DNA from: Thalassospira sp. HF15
GTDB lineage: Bacteria; Pseudomonadota; Alphaproteobacteria; Rhodospirillales; Thalassospiraceae
DNA length: 64,000 nucleotides
Direction: 5' to 3'
Assembly (NCBI RefSeq): GCF_011806525.1
Contig: NZ_JAAVKI010000003.1
Location: 1 to 64,000, forward strand
Part shown: piece by piece, positions 28,945-39,360 of the stretch
How the letters are laid out: the number at the start of each line of letters is the position of its first letter
Numbering within the stretch: position 1 is the first letter of the stretch
The notes under the pieces: model-generated
What the model saw: only the letters and a program-made list of their open reading frames with translations
The model's database searches: none
What the model was told of the DNA's origin: nothing
Translations under genes and position numbers: made by a program

Positions 28945-31025
28945 GCTGCAAGTCCTTTCCGCACAAGAAGAATGGTACCGTCATGCTGAATGACGGCATT
29001 GAATGGCGAGGTCACAACTGTTGACGTTTCTTGTTCGACAATGACGGCAGGGCCGGCGACGCTATCACCAGGTTTAAGGTCCGAGCGCTCGACGATTGCG
29101 GTGTCGCAGAATTCACCACTGACCGGATCAAACACATTGCGTGATTCCGTGGCCGGAACCTCGGTGCCGACAGAAACGAGAGAAACGGTTTCGGGTTCAA
29201 CCTGAACTTCCTGGGCTTTCACAGACCAAGTCACGAATTCAATCTCGGGACCTTCGACAGCCCGCCCAAAGAACTCCGCGTATTTTTCACAGAATGCATC
29301 AGCGATCATGGCCGCATCGTCGGCGGTGAAGTCACGATCCGGCAACGATACCGGGATCTCCCAGCCCTGACCGACATATCGCATGAACGCAGTGACTTCG
29401 CGGTCAACCGGCCCAGAGGTACCCGCCCGGGTAAATCCTTCGGCAGTAGTCTTGAGTTCGCCAAGCATCGCATTGAGCGCAGATGCGTCAAATTTCGATA
29501 GACGCATGATCTGCGACGACAGTGCTTCGTAGCCAAACGGCGCCTTCAGGAAACCAATTGCCGATCCAACACCGGCACCATTAGGGATCAAGCAGCTATC
29601 GACATTCAACTTTTCACAAAGTCGAGCAGCGTGAAGTGGTGCTGCGCCACCGAAAGCAATCATGGTGTTGTCGGAGATGTTCTTGCCATTCTCGACCGCA
29701 TGCACACGGGCCGCATTAGCCATGTTTTCATCAACAACTTCACTGATGCCAAACGCAGCACCATCGGCCGTTAGCCCCAGTTTAGAACCAACCTCTGTAA
29801 CAATCGCCTCCGATGCACTATCGGTCGAAAGTTTGATTTTGCCGCCGGCAAAGTTGTCCGGATCCAGTTTGCCCAATACAAGATCAGCATCGGTAATCGC
29901 TGGGCGCTCGCCACCGCGCTGATAACACGCAGGACCGGGTTCGGAGCCTGCCGATTCAGGACCGGCCTGGATACGCCCCATCGCATCCACCCACGCAAGC
30001 GATCCGCCTCCGGCACCGATTTCAATCATCTCAATAACCGGAATAGAGATCGGCATCCCCGACCCTTTGCAGAATCGATAAGTTCTGGCGACCTCAAAGG
30101 TTCGTGCCGTATGGGGTACAAAGTCTTCAATCAAACAGATTTTGGCTGTTGTGCCGCCCATATCGTATGAAACAACATGGTTGATATCGAAACGCCGCGC
30201 GATATCCGCTGCAAATATCGCCCCGCCTGCAGGCCCGGATTCAACCAGTCGAACCGGGAATTCCGCTGCGGTTTCCACAGAAACCAGACCGCCACCGGAA
30301 TGGATCATGAAGACCGAACATTTGGCCCCCATTTCCTTGAGACGATCTTGCAGACGGATCAGGTAATCCTGCATCTGCGGGCGCACATAGGCATTTGCAC
30401 AGACTGTGTTGAAACGTTCGAATTCGCGCATCTGCGGGGAGACTTCAGACGAAATTGAAATCGGCACAGATACTTTACGTTCAAGAATTTCCCGTGCCTG
30501 ACGTTCATGCGCAGGATTCATGTAAGAATGTATAAAGCCGATCGCCACTGCCCCAAAATCGCCTTCTACGATTTTGTCAGCAATTTTTTCGAGGCGGGCG
30601 ATATCAAGCGGAGCGAGTTCTTTGCCCTCAGCACTGATTCGACCTGTTACAGTGAAACGGTCCTCACGCGGAATAAGCGGGGTCGGCAGAACCAAATCAA
30701 GGTCATACTGCTCGAAGCGGTTTTCCGTCCGCATTTCGATTACGTCACGAAAACCTTCGGTCGTGATAAGGGCTGTCTTTGCGCCACGACGTTCGATTAG
30801 CGCGTTGGTCGCAAGCGTCGTCCCGTGAATGATCAGATCAATATCTGATATCGAGATCCCCGCATCGGCGGTCACGATTTCGATCCCGTCGAGAATTGCC
30901 TGTTCTGGCGCGGTGTAGTTGGTCAGCACTTTTGTTGAAAAGAGTGCACCTCTGACATCCAGTGCGATATCGGTAAAAGTCCCGCCGATATCTGCTCCTA
31001 AACGAATTTCCTGACTGTTGCTCAT
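28941..31025 (-). CDS. hyuA: Hydantoinase/oxoprolinase A subunit (HyuA family)
   Basis: 694 residues, normal size. The ASKHA-type ATPase features GADIGGTFTDIALD (residues ~10-23), HGTTLATNALIERRGA (~67-82) and YDMGGTTAKICLI (~295) are present. It supplies the ATP-using half of the HyuAB complex, phosphorylating or activating the amide/ketone substrate. Its stop overlaps the hyuB start and its start overlaps the ThDP enzyme stop by 4 bp each. The coupled genes suggest the ring-opened product is an amino acid handled by the downstream aminotransferase and a 2-oxoacid handled by the ThDP enzyme. Confidence 0.9.
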   Translation of the reverse strand: MSNSQEIRLGADIGGTFTDIALDVRGALFSTKVLTNYTAPEQAILDGIEIVTADAGISISDIDLIIHGTTLATNALIERRGAKTALITTEGFRDVIEMRTENRFEQYDLDLVLPTPLIPREDRFTVTGRISAEGKELAPLDIARLEKIADKIVEGDFGAVAIGFIHSYMNPAHERQAREILERKVSVPISISSEVSPQMREFERFNTVCANAYVRPQMQDYLIRLQDRLKEMGAKCSVFMIHSGGGLVSVETAAEFPVRLVESGPAGGAIFAADIARRFDINHVVSYDMGGTTAKICLIEDFVPHTARTFEVARTYRFCKGSGMPISIPVIEMIEIGAGGGSLAWVDAMGRIQAGPESAGSEPGPACYQRGGERPAITDADLVLGKLDPDNFAGGKIKLSTDSASEAIVTEVGSKLGLTADGAAFGISEVVDENMANAARVHAVENGKNISDNTMIAFGGAAPLHAARLCEKLNVDSCLIPNGAGVGSAIGFLKAPFGYEALSSQIMRLSKFDASALNAMLGELKTTAEGFTRAGTSGPVDREVTAFMRYVGQGWEIPVSLPDRDFTADDAAMIADAFCEKYAEFFGRAVEGPEIEFVTWSVKAQEVQVEPETVSLVSVGTEVPATESRNVFDPVSGEFCDTAIVERSDLKPGDSVAGPAVIVEQETSTVVTSPFNAVIQHDGTILLVRKGLAA

Positions 31026-32689
31026 GCTTTTTCCTTTGCAGCGAGTGCTGACTGACGCATCTGGGTCAATGTTTGCCTTGGCGTAAGCGCCTCCGGCGAA
31101 ATGTTAAGATCAAGAAGGGCACCGGTTTTTGACGCTTTTGCACGTTCAAAGGCGGCGGCAAAATCGTCGGTCGTTTCAACGCGCTCTGCGTGATAACCAT
31201 ACGACTGTGCCAGTTTGACAAAGTCCGGATTTTCCATCGTCGTGCCAGAAACGCGGGCCGGATAGTGGCGCTCCTGATGGGCACGAATGGTGCCGTAAAC
31301 ACCGTTGTTCAACAGAAGAATGATCGGCTGAGCACCGGCCTGCATTGCTGTACCGAGTTCCTGGCAGTTCATCTGAAAATCGCCATCACCGGCGAAACAG
31401 ACGACCGTACGATCAGGGAAAGCAACTTTGGCAGAAACAGCAGCCGGGACGCCATACCCCATTGCACCTGACTGCGGTGCAAGAAGGCGTGCCTTGGTTC
31501 CGAATTTAAAGAACTTGTTCGGCCATACGGTAAAGTTGCCCGCACCATTGGTCAGAATGACGTCATCGGGCAACACATCACGCAGGTATGCCGTGACTTT
31601 ACCCATGTCGACTGGCGAGGGCAGGTCTGGTAGCTCGAAGCTTGCTTCAAATGCAGCCCGCGCATTTTCGCGCCATTCTGCCCACCCACCGGAAACGGGT
31701 GAAAGTTCTTTAGCAAAGGCGTTCGGGCCTGAATGAATGCCAAGGAATGGCTGATAAATCTTGCCGATTTCCAGATCTGAGCCATGAACGTGAATGAGCT
31801 TCTGGGTCGGGACCGGGACGGAAAGCAGGGTATAGCCATCCGTGGTGTTTTCCCCAAAGCGCACATTCAGCGCCAAAATCACATCCGCATCTGTCAGCAA
31901 ATTCCGCACGTGCGGAGGCATTCCAACGCCTGCTTCGCCACAGAACACATTCGAAAAGTTGTCGAACTGGTCCTGATAACGGAAAGCTGAAATGACCGGA
32001 ATATCGGACTCCTCGGCGAATGCCTGCAGCGTCTTGGCACCAGCTTCCTGCCAGTTACATCCCCCAATCAAAATCAACGGGCGCTTGGCCGACGACAGAA
32101 TGTCACGTGCCTTGGCAACGGCTGCTGAAGTCGGGGCTGCCTCGGAAATTTCTGCAGCATGGGTCAATGCAGCCTTGTCGGTCAGCGACGTCAGCATGTC
32201 TTCGGGAAGGGCGATAACAACCGGCCCCGGGCGCCCCGTTATCGCAACAGTCCATGCGCGGGCCAGGATTTCAGGGATGCGTTCGACATCATCGATTTCA
32301 ACCGCCCATTTGGCGACAGTCCCGAAAGCAGCCTTATAGTCGACTTCCTGAAACGCTTCGCGACCCTTCATGTCGGTTCCGACCTGGCCAACGAACAGGA
32401 TCATCGGTGCACTGTCCTGCATGGCAGTATGAACACCGATGGATGCGTTGGTTGCACCCGGTCCACGCGTGACAAAACAGATACCAGGGCTCCCCGTCAG
32501 CTTGCCATAGGCCGCCGCCATAAAAGCAGCACCGCCTTCGTTGCGACAAAGGACATAGTCAAGTTTGCCAACTGTATCGTGTAGCGCATCAAGAACCGCC
32601 AGGTAGCTTTCGCCTGGCACACCAAAGCTCTTTACTGCGCCAAGAGCCATCAGGCTTTCGACCAAAAGCTGTCCGCCATTACGTTCCAT
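31022..32689 (-). CDS. Thiamine-diphosphate enzyme (acetolactate synthase-like)
   Basis: 555 residues, the three-domain POX/ALS family: N-terminal PYR domain with the cofactor Glu51 in CRNEGGAAFMAAAYG, a central domain, and a C-terminal PP domain with GDGDFQMNCQELGTAMQAG (metal/ThDP motif ending in LNNG). The conserved Glu excludes glyoxylate carboligase, which lacks it. Family members decarboxylate or ligate 2-oxoacids. In this operon (start at 32689, stop overlapping hyuA by 4 bp) a role in decarboxylating the transaminated product is attractive. True acetolactate synthase is less likely because no small subunit (IlvN) is nearby. Confidence 0.85.
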   Translation of the reverse strand: MERNGGQLLVESLMALGAVKSFGVPGESYLAVLDALHDTVGKLDYVLCRNEGGAAFMAAAYGKLTGSPGICFVTRGPGATNASIGVHTAMQDSAPMILFVGQVGTDMKGREAFQEVDYKAAFGTVAKWAVEIDDVERIPEILARAWTVAITGRPGPVVIALPEDMLTSLTDKAALTHAAEISEAAPTSAAVAKARDILSSAKRPLILIGGCNWQEAGAKTLQAFAEESDIPVISAFRYQDQFDNFSNVFCGEAGVGMPPHVRNLLTDADVILALNVRFGENTTDGYTLLSVPVPTQKLIHVHGSDLEIGKIYQPFLGIHSGPNAFAKELSPVSGGWAEWRENARAAFEASFELPDLPSPVDMGKVTAYLRDVLPDDVILTNGAGNFTVWPNKFFKFGTKARLLAPQSGAMGYGVPAAVSAKVAFPDRTVVCFAGDGDFQMNCQELGTAMQAGAQPIILLLNNGVYGTIRAHQERHYPARVSGTTMENPDFVKLAQSYGYHAERVETTDDFAAAFERAKASKTGALLDLNISPEALTPRQTLTQMRQSALAAKEKA

Positions 32690-32755
32690 TATTCAATCCT
32701 GTAAACTCGAATGTTATGTCCGATATTCCGACACGGGAAATGCAGGTTCTTTTCG

Positions 32756-33325
32756 TCAATTCCGCTGCGCGGCCGACAATTTATTGGCAAGCGCCGTTGC
32801 CATTTCGGCGAATGATTCCTGTTTCGGATCAATCACGGTAATATTCACCCCCAATGGGGAAACTTCCGCACCCAGTTGCTTTGCAAAGGCTTTGGTTGCT
32901 TCACGAACCGTGTTCGATACCAATGGATTGGCTTCTTCCTGCGGCAAAATCATCACCACATCCCCATGCCCCTTGCTGATCATTGACGGCAGCAAGGAAT
33001 GAGTCAGTTGCAGCGGTGCGGAAAGATTGACCTCAAGCCCCATATCGATATCGGCCTCGCTCAGCCCCAGAAATGTCTCCTTGGTCGGCCAGCGCAAAGC
33101 CGCATGGACGAGCACATCAATTGACAAGTCCCGCGAGACGGCTCGAACCTCATCGCGATCGGTCAGATCAATTGCAAGCGGCATCACCCCGAAATCAGCC
33201 CGAAGCATATCCAGGACCGATCGATCCCGGCCAAGGGCAAAGGTCCGCCAGCCTGTTTCAGCCAAGGCAATTGCGATTGCTCGCCCAATGCCGCGCGTCG
33301 CCCCTGTTACCAGCGCTGATTTCAT
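32756..33325 (-). CDS. Short SDR-like protein lacking catalytic Tyr and Ser
   Basis: 189 residues, shorter than the ~250 norm. The NAD(P) motif TGATRGIG (residues 7-14) and the conserved Asn100 are intact, but the usual Y-x3-K is R141-E-A-T-K145 and the catalytic Ser region reads VMILPQEEAN. So it can bind cofactor but should not reduce like a classical SDR. Starts ATG at 33325, first gene of the operon, 66 bp before the ThDP enzyme. Could be a regulator, a chaperone-like partner or an enzyme with a changed mechanism. C-terminus also appears short, ending soon after the helix following the active-site Lys. Confidence 0.75.
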   Translation of the reverse strand: MKSALVTGATRGIGRAIAIALAETGWRTFALGRDRSVLDMLRADFGVMPLAIDLTDRDEVRAVSRDLSIDVLVHAALRWPTKETFLGLSEADIDMGLEVNLSAPLQLTHSLLPSMISKGHGDVVMILPQEEANPLVSNTVREATKAFAKQLGAEVSPLGVNITVIDPKQESFAEMATALANKLSAAQRN

Positions 33326-33503
33326 CTACCGTTCCTCCAGATTTTCGAGAATGATGCACCGCGCCGGAGGTCGGCAAAATCAAGAAAATCCGAGTTTAGA
33401 CAAGTTATCTTTGAGCTTGATGACATCTGACGATAGAGGTTTGCCAAAAACAGAATTCGCACAAACCACTGATATCAAAACAATTTCTAGGAGAAATTAG
33501 CTT

Positions 33504-34020
33504 TATTCCCCGGCAAAGACATATGCCGTCTTAACCGCTGTATAGAAATCCATCGCAATTGGTCCTTGTTCACGGCTTCCCATACTGGATGACTTACGAC
33601 CGCCGAACGGAATATCGTAGTCAACGCCTGCCGTCGGAAGGTTGACCATCACCATCCGCCCGCAGATTTACGACGAAATTCCGTGGTATACTTAAGCGAC
33701 GTGATGCAAATACCCGTCGACAAACAAAACGGTGTGTCATTGGCAACGGCCAATGCTTCGTCAAAGTCGTCAACTTTAATCACCGAGGCACAAGGCCCAA
33801 AGATTTCCTCGCGTGCAGACAGCATTTCGTTATCTGCACCGACAAACAACGCCTGGGCTTGGAAATAACAGCTCCGGTCTAGTTGCCGGTCACCGATCAC
33901 ATCGCCCCCCGTCCGAGCGCGCAAGATCGACATAACTGAGGTTCCCCGACAACTGGGTGGACGACACGACCGGTCCGTTCTGCGTTGGGATCCCCAATCC
34001 GCAATGCCTTCATCGGGGTT
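33504..34020 (-). pseudogene. Remnant of an aldehyde dehydrogenase (alpha-ketoglutarate-semialdehyde DH-like)
   Basis: Three frames piece together the C-terminal third of an ALDH. They read KALRIGDPNAERT, PVVSSTQLSGNLSYVDLAR, then GDVIGDRQLDRSCYFQAQAL and REEIFGPCASVI through EFRRKSAGG, and finally MVMVNLPTAGVDYDIPFGGR to the stop at 33504. At least three frame changes (about 33970, 33905 and 33660) break it. The missing N-terminal part would lie where the 81-bp repeat (34031-34112) now sits, so the gene was probably cut at the island border and then decayed. The frame reading into the tRNA is an artefact of this decay. Confidence 0.85.
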
Positions 34021-34030
34021 TTGTGCTCCG

Positions 34031-34112
34031 TAACCCCGACTTATGACAACGCGCGAGCACGCGCGGACACCTATATATGTCGCGTCAGGTAGAAAATCGT
34101 TTTTTTGGAAAA
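34031..34112. repeat. Right copy of ~81-bp direct repeat at tRNA 3' end (att-like)
   Basis: Matches 6819-6899. Its end at 34112 is one base from the encoded CCA of the tRNA, so on the minus strand the repeat is the tRNA's 3' trailer. tRNA 3' flanks are classical integration sites. The two copies bracket 27 kb of catabolic genes. Confidence 0.85.
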
Positions 34113-34113
34113 G

Positions 34114-34190
34114 TGGTAGGCCCGGAGGGACTTGAACCCCCAACCAGACCGTTATGAGCGGTCGGCTCTAACCAATTGAGCTACGGGCCC
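34114..34190 (-). tRNA. tRNA with CAT anticodon (elongator Met or Ile2)
   Basis: 77 nt on the minus strand with encoded CCA. The acceptor strands GGGCCCG and CGGGCCT pair with a G-U at the first position; the D arm is AGCTC...GAGC; the anticodon stem is GACCG/CGGTC with loop CTCATAA (anticodon CAT); the T arm is GGGGGTTCAAGTCCCTC. It is not the initiator, which would have three GC pairs next to the anticodon loop. CAT could be elongator Met or lysidine-modified Ile2; identity elements do not settle it by eye. Lies downstream of the rpoD terminator. Confidence 0.93.
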
Positions 34191-34209
34191 CCAAGACAAA
34201 AGTCCGGGT

Positions 34210-34243
34210 AAAGAAAAGACCGCACCAGATGTCTGGTGCGGTC
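34210..34243 (-). terminator. Terminator downstream of rpoD
   Basis: On the minus strand GACCGCACCAGA pairs with TCTGGTGCGGTC, followed by TTTTCTTT, 53 bp past the rpoD stop. Confidence 0.85.
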
Positions 34244-34296
34244 CCGAAAACTAGCGATTTTCAAGCCAAGGTCAAGCCCGAACGTCGCGTGATTTC

Positions 34297-36369
<2,073 letters not shown>

Positions 36370-36484
36370 CTATTCCCCGTTTCCCGCTGGGTACGTTCGT
36401 ACCGTTGTTGTCCCAAGCGCCGTGTCTTTCAGCGCAAATCACAAATAGCCCGATCGCCGACCCAGATCACACATTGATCCAGAA

Positions 36485-38374
36485 TCAGTCGTCGAGCTTA
36501 AACACTTTCTCCCGGCGTCGAGCGAGATCTTCTCGGCGATGAGAAAATCTCTCCCACTCTTCCTCGCTGGTATCTGCTGCCAACTGTCGGACGGCGTATT
36601 TTGCCTCTTCGTCCTCCAGGGAGCTTACAGCCATGGAAAAAACCTGCTTCCAACCCGTCAGGGCCCGTTCAAGCGGCGTTTCGGGCTTGGCGAAAGCAGC
36701 GTGCGCGATTACTTCCGCACGAACCACCCGCAAAACTGTCTCTGACAGCCCGTCGCGCTCCAAATGGGCCTTGATCGTTTCGCAATCAAGTCCAGGATCA
36801 TCGTCAAGCAGCTTTAAGACGGCCCGACGAAGATTGTCAAGCGCGGAGTCTGCACAACTATAGATTCCGAGCTGTTCACCGATCTCGTCATGCAAGGCAG
36901 GATGATTGATCAGCGTCAGCAAAAGAATGGAGTCCTGCAGGTCGCGCTTCTTTTGCATGGGCGGTCGCGACATGCCCGGCACCGCTTTACCGGCCGGACC
37001 CCAGAAATGGTCATTTTTTCCGCGCTTGCCACCCCAGGCGGCTTTTTTATTTTGAAAACCACCTGAATATCCCGACCGATTTGCTGCCTTGCCGCCCCGA
37101 TCACCCTTGAACAGTTTCCAGATACGATCCCGAAACATCGCATTATATTGTGACCGCACCGCTTCATCAGCGATCACGGATATCCGCTGATTGATCGTAG
37201 CTTCGAGTGCCGCCCGTCGTTCGGGGGTATCGATCTTGTGCGTCCCCACATCCATGCGCCAAACGAGTTCGGCCAATGGCACTGCGTGATCAATGATCTT
37301 GCTAAAACTGTTAAAGCCATCCGGGGCCGCCATCAGGCTATCTGGGTCCTCGCCTTCGGGCAGGATGGAAAACAGCAGTGACTTGCCCGGACGCAGGATC
37401 GGCAAAGCGCGTTCGGCCGCACGCACAGCCGCACGTTTCCCGGCGTCATCCCCGTCCAGACACAGGATCGGCTCGTTGGTCATTTTCCAAAGCTCACCGA
37501 TCTGTTCTTCTGTCACAGCTGTGCCAAGCGGGGCCACCGCCCCGCGAAAGCCCGCACGATGCAGGGCAATCACATCCATATAGCCTTCGGTGACAATGAT
37601 CGGCGCGTCCTGGCGCGATGCTTCACGCGCCTGCGGCAGGCCATACAGCAACCGCCCCTTGTGAAACAGCGGGGTGTCCGGGCTGTTGAGGTATTTCGGC
37701 TTGCCATCACCCATGACGCGACCGCCAAAGGCCACCACCCGTCCGCGACGATCCAGGATCGGGAACATCACCCTGCCCCGGAACCGGTCATAGCTTTGCC
37801 GGCCGCTATCTTCGGGCTCAATCAGAAGCCCGGCCTCTACCATCAGCTTTTCGTCGATCTCTTCGCGTTTAAGGGCTGCCTTCAGCGCCCCGCGATTATC
37901 CGGGGCATAGCCCAGCCGGAACTCGCCCATCGTCTGATCATCCAGACCGCGCTGACGGAAGTAATCCAACCCTTCCTTGCCTTCAGGCATGCGCAACATG
38001 CGTTCGAAAAACGCGCAGGCTGCTTCCATGACCTCGTAAAGGGTTTTGGCCTTCTGTTCGCGTTCCTGGGCTTCGCGCGACTGTTTGGGGACATCCATAC
38101 CGACCTGATTGGCCAGCACCTCGACCGCCTCGACAAAGGTCAAGCCTCTGGTATTCATCACAAAACTGATGACGTCGCCGTGCGCCCCGCAGCCAAAGCA
38201 GTGATAGAAACCCTTTTGCTCATTGACCGTAAAGGACGGGGATTTTTCAGAATGGAACGGGCACAGTCCGGAATATTCCCGGCCGCGTTTGATCAGCTTC
38301 ACCGATGACCCGACGACATCCGCCAGTCCCACCCGTGCCCGCAGGTCGTCAAGAAACGACTGGGGAAAGCTCAT
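36485..38374 (-). CDS. dnaG: DNA primase DnaG
   Basis: 629 residues. The CHC2 zinc-binding domain is at ~38-66 (CPFHSEKSPSF ... FYHCFGCG), followed by the primase core with the TOPRIM domain (VTEGYMDVIALH and CLDGDDAGKRAA) and a C-terminal helicase-binding domain. Makes RNA primers for replication. Coupled in order with rpoD downstream and the yqeY gene upstream. Confidence 0.97.
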   Translation of the reverse strand: MSFPQSFLDDLRARVGLADVVGSSVKLIKRGREYSGLCPFHSEKSPSFTVNEQKGFYHCFGCGAHGDVISFVMNTRGLTFVEAVEVLANQVGMDVPKQSREAQEREQKAKTLYEVMEAACAFFERMLRMPEGKEGLDYFRQRGLDDQTMGEFRLGYAPDNRGALKAALKREEIDEKLMVEAGLLIEPEDSGRQSYDRFRGRVMFPILDRRGRVVAFGGRVMGDGKPKYLNSPDTPLFHKGRLLYGLPQAREASRQDAPIIVTEGYMDVIALHRAGFRGAVAPLGTAVTEEQIGELWKMTNEPILCLDGDDAGKRAAVRAAERALPILRPGKSLLFSILPEGEDPDSLMAAPDGFNSFSKIIDHAVPLAELVWRMDVGTHKIDTPERRAALEATINQRISVIADEAVRSQYNAMFRDRIWKLFKGDRGGKAANRSGYSGGFQNKKAAWGGKRGKNDHFWGPAGKAVPGMSRPPMQKKRDLQDSILLLTLINHPALHDEIGEQLGIYSCADSALDNLRRAVLKLLDDDPGLDCETIKAHLERDGLSETVLRVVRAEVIAHAAFAKPETPLERALTGWKQVFSMAVSSLEDEEAKYAVRQLAADTSEEEWERFSHRREDLARRREKVFKLDD

Positions 38375-38483
38375 GTGTGCCCCGTTCCCGTAGTGTCACA
38401 GCGTGGCGCTGCGACTGTGTTGATTGGTCCCTGCCCCATCCCTGATGCTTGTTTGTTGTTGTGTATCAGGTCTTGGGACGACG

Positions 38484-38512
38484 AAAGCCGGACGATTTTA
38501 CACGCCCGGCTT
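38484..38512 (-). terminator. Possible weak terminator after yqeY
   Basis: On the minus strand AAGCCGG pairs with CCGGCTTT with a 14-nt loop, followed by only a short T stretch; may attenuate rather than stop transcription into dnaG. Confidence 0.35.
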
Positions 38513-38536
38513 CCAAATTACAGTGCGCTGTTGCGA

Positions 38537-38992
38537 TTAACCCAACAGTTTCTTGGCAACACCGCCGGCTTTGCCGAAATCCATCGTGCCGCTGTACTTC
38601 TCGCGAAGGGCTGCCATGGTGCGGCCCATATCTTTAAGGCAGGTCGCACCGATATCCGAAACGGTGCCGCGCACGGCCTCTTCGATTTCGTCGTCAGACA
38701 GCTGGGCTGGCAGAAACTTTTCGATCACTTCGATCTCTTTGGCTTCCTGCTCGGCCAGTTCCGGGCGGTTGCCCTTGGTGTACATTTCAATGCTTTCACG
38801 GCGCTGCTTTACCATCGCCTGAAGCAGATTGATGATCTCGTCATCTGAAATGCCGTCCGTGTTGCCATCGCTCCGTGCGGCAATATCGCGTTCCTTCAGT
38901 GCTGCCAGAATGAGGCGCACGGTGGTTACGGAGCAGGCATCCTTTTCAAGGACGGCCTTCTTCAAAGCGTCATTAAGCTGCGATCGCAGCAT
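38537..38992 (-). CDS. GatB/YqeY domain protein
   Basis: 151 residues, the full YqeY family (about 150). Motifs: TVRLILAALKERDIAAR, DDEIINLLQAMVKQRRESIEMY and LPAQLSDDEIEEAV. It resembles the tail domain of the GatB amidotransferase that binds tRNA, but stands alone; function unknown, sometimes adjacent to dnaG and rpsU. Here it is directly upstream of dnaG on the same strand. Confidence 0.9.
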   Translation of the reverse strand: MLRSQLNDALKKAVLEKDACSVTTVRLILAALKERDIAARSDGNTDGISDDEIINLLQAMVKQRRESIEMYTKGNRPELAEQEAKEIEVIEKFLPAQLSDDEIEEAVRGTVSDIGATCLKDMGRTMAALREKYSGTMDFGKAGGVAKKLLG

Positions 38993-39360
38993 GGCTCATC
39001 TCTGATTCTGTGGAAGAAAGGAGCGAACATACCGCAAAACGGCATTTGACGCAAAGAAAACGTTAACGACTAAACTATTGATTTTATTAATAAAATAAAA
39101 GTTTAGATGCGTCCTTGACATGCCATGGCGACTCCCGTAGACATCCGCCAATTTGCCTGCCGGGATCACGCTTTGCCCCGCTTTCCGCACACCTTGCTGA
39201 CACCCTTTGTGCCGTCGGCTGATTTTGCTGGAAACCACTTGGCGCGTCTGCATGGCCGGTATGCAGGTTAAAAGCAGCCGTTTTTGTCGGCCTGCGCAGA
39301 AATATTATATATAAAAAGACTCCATGTTTCACCGTGGAAAAACCGAAAGGACATTTGCCA
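38993..39360 (+). promoter_or_regulatory. Intergenic region with carA promoter candidates
   Basis: No gene seen in the 368 bp between yqeY (minus) and carA (plus). TTGACA at 39115-39120 with TAGACA 17 bp further, and a nearer TTGTCG followed by the TATATA-rich stretch at ~39303-39312, are candidate promoters for carA. ATG of carA at 39361 has AAAGGA about 8 bp upstream. Confidence 0.35.

Noticed and set aside
31022..32689. ThDP enzyme as glyoxylate carboligase
   Set aside because: It would fit glycerate formation, but the ThDP Glu51 is present, whereas Gcl lacks it.
33649..34143. 164-codon frame reading from the tRNA into the ALDH remnant
   Set aside because: Its N-terminus is tRNA sequence and its body is one frame of a broken ALDH; not a real gene.
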